A DNA stretch of 21,471 nucleotides from JALYXS01 sp051003795 (GTDB lineage: Bacteria > Acidobacteriota > Terriglobia > Bryobacterales > Bryobacteraceae), in the NCBI GenBank assembly GCA_051003795.1, contig JBPCKZ010000119.1, positions 1 through 21,471 on the forward strand, given 5' to 3'. This document shows positions 15,790 through 21,471 of this stretch, piece after piece. Each line of letters starts with the position of its first letter. The first letter of the stretch is position 1. The translations under genes were made by a program, and so were the position numbers. A model generated the notes under the pieces. That model had not been told where the DNA came from. It searched no databases and was given only the letters and a program-made list of their open reading frames with translations.

Positions 15790-17304
15790 TTATGGAGTCT
15801 TGCTTTCGCGCGCCCGAAGCTGCTGCAATATTTGCGTCTGCTCCGCTGCCAGCGCCTTTTCGCCAAGGCGCGCATACACGCGCGAGAGCTCATAGTGCAA
15901 CTGCGAATTCTCGGGATGGGTGACGATCGCCGCTTCGAGTACCGAACGGGCCCCGGAAATATCTTTGGTAAGGATCATGTCGCGCGCCGCGCCCAGGGAT
16001 GCCGTAACATTGTTCCGGTCGATCGCCAGCGCGCGTTGGTAAGTTTCGAGCGAGGCGGCGTAATCGCCTTGCTTCTGTTGTACCTCCGCCAATCCGAGCA
16101 GCCCATCGATTTGGCCCGGCGCAAGCTCGGCGGCACGCGCGAACAATGGTCCGGCATCCCGATATCGCCCGAGCCGCGCCAACTGCTGCGCTTCGGCCAA
16201 GTGTGCCTGAGGGAGTTCGGGAAAGAGCTTCAGCGCGTCCGCGGCCACGTCGAGCGCGGCAGCTTGTTGTTCGGTCGCGTTCAACGCTTCGACCAACAAA
16301 AAGTACGGTTTTGGATCTCCGTGGGCGAACCGGATGGCGTCGCGCAACACCGGAATGGCCCGCGCCGCCGCATTCGTGCGCAGATACGCCAAGCCGAGCA
16401 TATCGAGGGCTCCGGTATTGGCGGGCTGAAGCGCGCGCCACTTTTCGAGCGGCGGCGTCGCGTCGGCATACCGTGCCTGCAACACATAAGAGACCGCGAG
16501 AGCGGAATTGGAGTCGGTCAGTTCGGGTGAAAGCCGCAGCGCCGCTTCCAGGTATGCGGTTGCCTCGCCTGCGCGCCCCAACTTCAGCAGCGCCAGGCCC
16601 GCATTGTATTGCGCCTGAAAGAAACTGGTATCCCGCTTCGCCGCCGTTTCGAAAGGCTCGAGCGATTCCGCCGGCAATCCCGCGCCGGTGAACGTGAGAC
16701 CCAAGGCAACCAGGACGTCGGGGTCGAGCGACGCATTGTCGAGCAACTCCTGGCGGATGCGCATGGCGTCCTGAGCCGCGCCGCTCGCCAGGCTTTTCGA
16801 ACATTGCAGGAGCAACTCCACGGATTGGCGATCCGCGCTCTTCAGGCGAAGGCTCTCGGCGAATTCCTTCCGCGCCTCTTCGGAATCGCCCAGCTGCTGA
16901 TAAATACGTCCCAACCGGTAATGCAAAGCGCCGTCCCACTCCGCCTGACGAAGCGCGTGCTCCGTCATCGACTTTGCCTTGTCGATTTGCCCTGTATCCA
17001 GGTATGCTTTGCTCAGTTGCGCGGCGGCATCGAAGATCGGCGGGGTGTTCAGCGCTATCGGCTCCAGCCACTCCACGGCTTCGGCCGGCTTCGATTCGAG
17101 CAGTGCGATGCGGCCCAGGTAATAACGCGATTGCGGCGCGTACGAAGCAGTCTTGGTCAAGCGCAGAAATTCCTGGCGCGCAGCCGCCAGATCGCGCCGC
17201 CCGAACAACTCGGTCCCCGTCCGGAAAATCCGATCGGCCGATTCGGGCCAGCCCGAAATCGCGAAAATCAGCCAAGCTGAAACGGCAAAAAATCGAGGGG
17301 CCAT
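15790..17304 (-). CDS. Secreted tetratricopeptide-repeat protein, first gene of the quinoprotein operon
   Basis: 504 residues: signal peptide (about 1-20, MAPRFFAVSAWLIFAISGWP) followed by TPR units over nearly the whole length. Clear units include GALHYRLGRIYQQLGDSEEA, FFQAQYNAGLALLKLGRAGE, GALDMLGLAYLRTNAAARAI and QLHYELSRVYARLGEKALAA. TPR arrays bind peptides or proteins; here the likely partners are the other exported products of the operon. The stop directly abuts the start of the CRTAC1 gene, and TPR-CRTAC1 pairs are, to my knowledge, common in Acidobacteriota and Planctomycetota. The start is placed at the ATG 17304; a TTG two codons upstream (17310) is possible. A weak GGAT precedes it. 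Transcription would begin in the AT-rich divergent region shared with receptor 2. Confidence 0.9.
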   Translation of the reverse strand: MAPRFFAVSAWLIFAISGWPESADRIFRTGTELFGRRDLAAARQEFLRLTKTASYAPQSRYYLGRIALLESKPAEAVEWLEPIALNTPPIFDAAAQLSKAYLDTGQIDKAKSMTEHALRQAEWDGALHYRLGRIYQQLGDSEEARKEFAESLRLKSADRQSVELLLQCSKSLASGAAQDAMRIRQELLDNASLDPDVLVALGLTFTGAGLPAESLEPFETAAKRDTSFFQAQYNAGLALLKLGRAGEATAYLEAALRLSPELTDSNSALAVSYVLQARYADATPPLEKWRALQPANTGALDMLGLAYLRTNAAARAIPVLRDAIRFAHGDPKPYFLLVEALNATEQQAAALDVAADALKLFPELPQAHLAEAQQLARLGRYRDAGPLFARAAELAPGQIDGLLGLAEVQQKQGDYAASLETYQRALAIDRNNVTASLGAARDMILTKDISGARSVLEAAIVTHPENSQLHYELSRVYARLGEKALAAEQTQILQQLRARESKTP

Positions 17305-17444
17305 GGCCAAACGTTTATATCCTATACCCGGCGCGATAGCCGCATCATTTCTTGGGTACTTATAGATACTTATCTTAGGTATTTTTCACTTGCTCTCCTG
17401 GAAATACGGTGATAGTCTTTTCACCAGCTTCAAAATTTGTTTCT
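17305..17444. promoter_or_regulatory. AT-rich divergent promoter region with repeated TACTTAT and a palindrome
   Basis: This gap lies between the leftward TPR operon and the rightward receptor 2 gene and must hold both promoters. TACTTAT occurs twice ten bases apart (17357-17363 and 17367-17373), one helical turn, and overlaps the inverted repeat AGATA-CT-TATCT (17364-17375), followed by TTAGGTAT. A plus-strand -35-like TTGGGT lies at 17352-17357, with a poor -10 (TAGGTA) after 18 bases; on the minus strand TATAAG and TATAGG are candidate -10 boxes. No promoter is convincing on its own, but the repeat geometry fits an operator for a dimeric regulator. Confidence 0.4.
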
Positions 17445-17450
17445 GGAGGG
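17445..17450 (+). promoter_or_regulatory. Ribosome binding site fixing the start of receptor 2
   Basis: GGAGGG, nine bases before the ATG at 17460. The frame is also open from a GTG at 17409, but only the ATG yields a normal signal peptide, and only it has this site. Confidence 0.65.
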
Positions 17451-17459
17451 CAGCGCTTT

Positions 17460-20400
17460 ATGTTACTGCGTCGCGACAATTCCACTTTCTCCGCGTTCAT
17501 CTTTGGCTTGGCTCTATTAGCCTTGGCCGTGTGTCCATCTCGCCTGGCTGGGCAGGCTACCGAACTAGGAACCATTGCCGGCACCGTTACCGATCCGCAG
17601 GGCTCTTTGGTGCCGGCGGCCAGCGTAAAGGTTACGAACACGGGAACGGGCGTGACCCGCGAGGTGACGACCGACAGTCAAGGCGCGTTTGCCGCGCGCT
17701 CCCTGGTTCCTGGAACATACTCGGTCGAAGTTACCGCTCCTGCCTTTCAAAGGCAGGTGCAGAGCAACATCAAGCTCGATGTCGGCGCCACCGCTACGCT
17801 CGATTTCCACCTCACGGTTGGGCAAGTGACGGATCAGGTTCAGGTCAACGCCGAAGCCGTGCTGCTCCAAACCGAGGATAGCAACGTAGGCACGGTCATT
17901 GAAAACGCGCAAGTGGTTGAGCTGCCATTGAATGGAAGAAACTTCAACAATCTCACGCGGCTCACTCCCGGCGCGGTTCGGGGTACCAGTAATGGCGCCG
18001 AGACCATTCAGGGTGAAACGTTCGCCGTGGCCGGGGATCGCAGCGATAACACGTATTATTCGCTGGACGGCATGTTTAACAACGGGACGTTCTTCAAGAC
18101 CGCCGCGATCCACCCGTCCATCGATGCCATCCAGGAATTTAAGATTCAGACCAATACGAATGCACAGTACGGAGCGGCGGCCGGCGCGAATATCAACGTA
18201 ATGATCAAGTCCGGAACGAATGGGTTCCACGGGACCCTTTATGAATTTCTGCGCAACGATAAATTCGATTCCCGCCTGTATTTCGCGCAAACCAAGCCGC
18301 CGTACCGCCAGAACCAGTTTGGGTTTACCGTCGGCGGCCCCGTGGCAATACCGAAGTTGTACAACGGTAGGAATCGTACGTTTTGGTTCTTCAATTATGA
18401 GGGGAATCGGATCAGGGCGGGCAATAGTTCGTTCCAGACCATCCCTACTCCGGCCATGATCGCGGGCGATCTCTCCCGGACTCTGACGGGCGCTCCGGCC
18501 GCGCCGATTTTCAATCCCTATTCAGCGCGGGTAGTGAATGGCCAAGTGGTGCGCGATCCGTTCCCGGGAAATATTATTCCATCGAACTTGATCAAGCCCT
18601 ACTCCACGGCTTACGCAAATTTTTGGTTTCCCACGAACCTCATTGCCGGGACGACGAGCAATTTCTCTAACACGATTCCAACGGCGAGAAATGACGATCA
18701 AGTGAACGTTCGCATCGATCAAAAGATTTCCGAAAAGAACAACCTGTTTGGGCGGCTTTCCTGGTCCGAACTCGATCAAAACGATCAGGCGAACTTGCCG
18801 AAAGCTTCTCAAGTGACTTTCAACAAGTACGTGGGCGCGGTTTTGAGCGATACCCACATCTTCAACCCGACAACCATCCTGAATTTCCGGTTCGGCTATC
18901 TGCGCGCAAACTTAGGCCAGGGTCCGGGAGAGCACTTTATCGATGTTTACCGGACCGCGGGGCTTACGAACACCCCATTAAATTTCCGGAATTTCGATTA
19001 CCCTATTAACTTCGGGATCACGGGATATTCGGGACCGAACCTCGGAAATCTGGTGAATGGTCCGGACTTTACGTATCAGAGTTCCCTCAGCCTCAACAAG
19101 GTAGTTGGCCGTCACAGCTTCACTTTCGGCTACGATTACACGCGCCTTCGCATTTTCCACGATTCGGTGTTCAGCACATTCAATTACGATAACGTCGCAA
19201 CGGCGGACCCGCAGAACGTGAGCAACACCGGCCAACCGCTGGCGAGTTTCCTCCTTGGCCTGCCTTCGACCGCAAACCGCATCGTCGGCCAGACCGATCT
19301 GGATTTGCGGCAGAACCTGCATCACATTTACGTCCAGGACGATATCAAAGTAAACCCCAAATTGGTCCTAAATGTGGGGCTTCGCTGGGAGTACGATCAG
19401 TGGCCGCACCACATTCGTGGACGGCTGGCGGGATTCGACACACTCACGGGGCAGTTCTTTTGGGCTTCGACGAATCCTATAACCGGACAGCCCGCGAACG
19501 TCCGTCCGGAAGTTGCGGATCCACGCTACGCGAACTTCGCCCCGCGTTTTGGGTTTGCGTACCGGCTGACTAACAAGACGACCATTCGTTCCTCCTACGG
19601 CATCTTCTACAACTCGAACTTCTCGTGGGAATGGAGCGACTCGCGCGGCAACTGGCCTTTTTCCATCTCCGATAGTGCCACCGGGCTGAACATTGGTACC
19701 GCTCTCACGTCCACGGAAAGCCTGTTCCAGAGCTTCGACCCCAGGCAGGTGAAACCGCAAAATCAGCATACCGTGTCGCGTGACGTCAAGACCCCTTACA
19801 TGCAGAACTGGAACATTGGCATTGAACAGCAGGTTACGGAGGATGTGCTGGTTCAATTGAACTACCAAGGCTCGAAGGGCACTCACCTTGGAAGCTTCCT
19901 GAGCACCAACGATCCGACGCCCGGGCCGGGCGACCCCGACCCGCGCCGTCCCTTTCCGATTGCGGGATCGATCAGCGAACTCAAACACATCGCGACATCA
20001 AAATACGACGCCCTCACGGCCAAGGTCGAGAAGAGATTCGCGCGCGGTTTTAGCGTGCTTGGATCCTATGCCTACAGCCATTCGATCGATTTGAACTCGG
20101 AGTTCGGAGGAACTTCGCCGCAGAATAATCAATGCATCAAGTGCGATCTGGGAAACTCGGGTTTCGATCAGCGGCATGTAGCCAACATCAGCTACATTTA
20201 CGTGGTTCCGGCTCATAATGACTGGAACAAGGCGCTTCGTTACGCGGTCGGCGGATGGGAAGTTGCCGGCATCAGCACGTTTGAATCCGGGCGTGTGTAC
20301 AACGTCGGCCTCAACTTCGATAACGCCAATGTAGGAGCGCGAGGCAATTTTCAAAGACCCAATCTGGTGGGCAATCCCTTCCCGAGTGGATTCAAGCAGA

Positions 20401-20711
20401 CGTTCGGGCCGGGGGGCGCGTACTTCGACACGAATGCATTCCAAGTAGCTCCGCGTTATCAATTTGGAAACCTTGGGCGAAACGCGTTCCATGGGCCGAA
20501 CTTCTTCAATACCGATGTCGGGGCTTTCAAGAACATTCCGTTACCGCGCGAAGGCATGCGGCTGCAGTTCCGGAGCGAGTTCTTCAATGCCTTTAACAAC
20601 GTGAATTTCGGCAATCCGAACGGCACGGTGGGCGATCCGAATTTCGGGCAGGTACGCGGCACGCAGAACCGCTCGCGCCAGATTCAGTTCGGGCTTAAGC
20701 TGGTGTATTGA
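17460..20711 (+). CDS. TonB-dependent receptor with N-terminal carboxypeptidase-regulatory-like domain (Oar-like), receptor 2
   Basis: 1083 residues and the same family as receptor 1, but clearly diverged. Order: signal peptide (1-31, basic start MLLRRDNSTF, cleavage near RLAGQA), carboxypeptidase-regulatory-like domain (about 34-118; TIAGTVTDPQGSLVPAASVK and PGTYSVEVTAPAF), plug (about 122-270; IENAQVVELPLNGRNFNNLT and INVMIKSGTNGFHGTLYEFL), then the beta-barrel, ending RQIQFGLKLVY with a terminal tyrosine that fits an outer-membrane insertion signal. C-terminal landmarks such as RLQFRSEFFNAFNNVNFGNP are shared with receptor 1 in related form. It is divergent from the quinoprotein operon, and its stop overlaps the TTG start of the next TPR gene. 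The ligand is unknown. Confidence 0.93.
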   Translation: MLLRRDNSTFSAFIFGLALLALAVCPSRLAGQATELGTIAGTVTDPQGSLVPAASVKVTNTGTGVTREVTTDSQGAFAARSLVPGTYSVEVTAPAFQRQVQSNIKLDVGATATLDFHLTVGQVTDQVQVNAEAVLLQTEDSNVGTVIENAQVVELPLNGRNFNNLTRLTPGAVRGTSNGAETIQGETFAVAGDRSDNTYYSLDGMFNNGTFFKTAAIHPSIDAIQEFKIQTNTNAQYGAAAGANINVMIKSGTNGFHGTLYEFLRNDKFDSRLYFAQTKPPYRQNQFGFTVGGPVAIPKLYNGRNRTFWFFNYEGNRIRAGNSSFQTIPTPAMIAGDLSRTLTGAPAAPIFNPYSARVVNGQVVRDPFPGNIIPSNLIKPYSTAYANFWFPTNLIAGTTSNFSNTIPTARNDDQVNVRIDQKISEKNNLFGRLSWSELDQNDQANLPKASQVTFNKYVGAVLSDTHIFNPTTILNFRFGYLRANLGQGPGEHFIDVYRTAGLTNTPLNFRNFDYPINFGITGYSGPNLGNLVNGPDFTYQSSLSLNKVVGRHSFTFGYDYTRLRIFHDSVFSTFNYDNVATADPQNVSNTGQPLASFLLGLPSTANRIVGQTDLDLRQNLHHIYVQDDIKVNPKLVLNVGLRWEYDQWPHHIRGRLAGFDTLTGQFFWASTNPITGQPANVRPEVADPRYANFAPRFGFAYRLTNKTTIRSSYGIFYNSNFSWEWSDSRGNWPFSISDSATGLNIGTALTSTESLFQSFDPRQVKPQNQHTVSRDVKTPYMQNWNIGIEQQVTEDVLVQLNYQGSKGTHLGSFLSTNDPTPGPGDPDPRRPFPIAGSISELKHIATSKYDALTAKVEKRFARGFSVLGSYAYSHSIDLNSEFGGTSPQNNQCIKCDLGNSGFDQRHVANISYIYVVPAHNDWNKALRYAVGGWEVAGISTFESGRVYNVGLNFDNANVGARGNFQRPNLVGNPFPSGFKQTFGPGGAYFDTNAFQVAPRYQFGNLGRNAFHGPNFFNTDVGAFKNIPLPREGMRLQFRSEFFNAFNNVNFGNPNGTVGDPNFGQVRGTQNRSRQIQFGLKLVY

Positions 20712-21454
20712 AACGGTTGGCAGTCCTGTTTCTCGCTGTTTCTTTAGCCGGGCAGCAGCCGGACACTCATGTGGCCGCTGCCCGGAAAGCCGAGGCATCG
20801 GGCGATTTCGCGACCGCCGCACGCGAATACGAGCAAGCCCTATCGATCCATTCCGATGCGAATACATACCAGCGTCTTGGCTTGGTGCGCCATCTTCAAG
20901 ACAGATTCGCCGACGCGATTCCCGCCTTCAGGAGTTCCCTCAAGCTTCAGCCAAATCAATGGGCCGTGCGCTTGTTTCTGGGAATGGATCTGTATAGGAC
21001 GAACCAGTTCGCGGGCGCCCTAACGGAATTGAAGCAGGCAGACCGGCTGAAACCAGGCGATTTCGAGATCCGGTTCTGGCTCGGAGTCACGCACTTGGCG
21101 CTTAAGCGGTATTTTCCCGGTCTCGAGATCCTCGAAACTTTGTCCCGCGAACAGCCGAAGAATCTCGAAGTCCTCCGCATTCTCGCCGAAAACTACGCCG
21201 CATTCGGTGCGGCGTTAGTGAACGAGGTGGCCGAGAAATATCCGGACACGCCCCCCGGCATGCTTGTCCATGGACAGGCACTGGAGTTTGAAGGGGCTAA
21301 CGAGGCGGCCCTAGAAAATTATCGAGCAATAGATGCGAAGTGGCCCAACCGTCCAGGCGTGCGGGAAGCTATCGCCCGATTGAAGGCGAGGTCTTCCTCG
21401 CGGCCTCCGCCCTCTCCTGAAGCAGCCGTCGATGCGCCTCCATCTCGGCCTTAG
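20708..21454 (+). CDS. Small secreted TPR protein coupled to receptor 2
   Basis: 248 residues. The start is a TTG at 20708 that overlaps the receptor's TGA (TTGA), giving the basic signal peptide MKRLAVLFLAVSLAGQQPD; no later start would keep it, and no strong ribosome site is visible, so translation by re-initiation is likely. The mature part has about five TPR units (VAAARKAEASGDFATAAREY, ANTYQRLGLVRHLQDRFADA, WAVRLFLGMDLYRTNQFAGA, FEIRFWLGVTHLALKRYFPG, and a later degenerate one). The last 25 residues are low-complexity, rich in Ser, Pro, Arg and Ala; that stretch is antisense to the coding end of a gene on the other strand, which may explain its odd composition. It may assist the receptor or act with the other envelope TPR protein. 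Confidence 0.85.
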   Translation: MKRLAVLFLAVSLAGQQPDTHVAAARKAEASGDFATAAREYEQALSIHSDANTYQRLGLVRHLQDRFADAIPAFRSSLKLQPNQWAVRLFLGMDLYRTNQFAGALTELKQADRLKPGDFEIRFWLGVTHLALKRYFPGLEILETLSREQPKNLEVLRILAENYAAFGAALVNEVAEKYPDTPPGMLVHGQALEFEGANEAALENYRAIDAKWPNRPGVREAIARLKARSSSRPPPSPEAAVDAPPSRP

Positions 21455-21471
21455 CTTGTTCGGTGTTTCCG
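21369..21471 (-). CDS. 3' end of a minus-strand gene, probably a TPR or helical-repeat protein (partial)
   Basis: Only the last 33 codons lie in the window: GNTEQAKAEMEAHRRLLQER, then AEAARKTSPSIGR and a TAG at 21369-21371. G-x-x-x-x-A-x-x-E-M...R-L-L is the usual form of a last TPR helix pair with a charged tail, so this looks like genuine protein. It converges on, and overlaps by 86 bp, the end of the plus-strand TPR gene. Too little is visible to name the product. Confidence 0.5.
   Translation of the reverse strand, partial: GNTEQAKAEMEAHRRLLQERAEAARKTSPSIGR

Noticed and set aside
15890..17275. 461-codon minus-strand frame overlapping the TPR gene
   Set aside because: It is arginine/alanine/glycine-rich without TPR pattern, while the other frame carries a signal peptide and regular repeats.
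1..21471. CRISPR arrays, tRNA or rRNA genes, complete insertion sequences
   Set aside because: No regularly spaced repeats, no tRNA T-loop/acceptor pattern, no rRNA-like stretch and no intact transposase with terminal repeats were seen on either strand.

Overview
ORGANISM. The window looks like chromosomal DNA of an Acidobacteriota member, most likely of the Solibacter/Bryobacterales type. This is inferred from moderately high GC and from the gene families present: very large TonB-dependent receptors with an N-terminal carboxypeptidase-regulatory-like domain and no SusD partner, CRTAC1 (FG-GAP plus ASPIC/UnbV) proteins paired with TPR proteins, a PQQ beta-propeller dehydrogenase, and a DUF6807 ('PmoA-family') protein. 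No rRNA or tRNA gene was found to settle the assignment. LAYOUT. (1) Bases 1-1813 are a lower-GC, gene-poor, decayed accessory stretch. It holds the 3' part of a GIY-YIG (T5orf172/MUG113-type) nuclease-like gene, a short coiled-coil gene on the minus strand split by a -1 frameshift, the first 26 codons of a serine resolvase, and the tail of an unrelated reading frame joined directly to it. (2) Bases 1814-7387 are core, all plus strand: rsgA, yebC, ruvC, then a secreted protein of unknown function and a secreted TPR-thioredoxin (TlpA-like) protein, both coupled to ruvC by ATGA overlaps, and a hexuronate-type MFS transporter. A hairpin terminator follows. (3) Bases 7491-17304 are all minus strand. 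Four tightly packed genes run TPR protein, CRTAC1 protein, DUF6807-dihaem cytochrome c fusion, PQQ dehydrogenase; a TonB-dependent receptor follows 93 bp downstream. (4) From 17305 the plus strand starts again from an AT-rich divergent promoter region: a second TonB-dependent receptor, translationally coupled to a small secreted TPR protein. At the right edge the end of a minus-strand gene runs into the 3' end of that TPR gene. HOW THE GENES MAY WORK TOGETHER. Almost every product of regions 3 and 4 carries an export signal. The natural reading is a cell-envelope module: two outer-membrane receptors bring in a large or scarce substrate, a periplasmic quinoprotein oxidises an alcohol or sugar-type compound, and electrons pass to the dihaem cytochrome domain fused to DUF6807. 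CRTAC1 and TPR proteins would serve binding or assembly roles. The substrate is unknown and this pathway is inference from gene order. The DUF6807-cytochrome fusion and the two-receptor arrangement around the quinoprotein operon are the most interesting features here.
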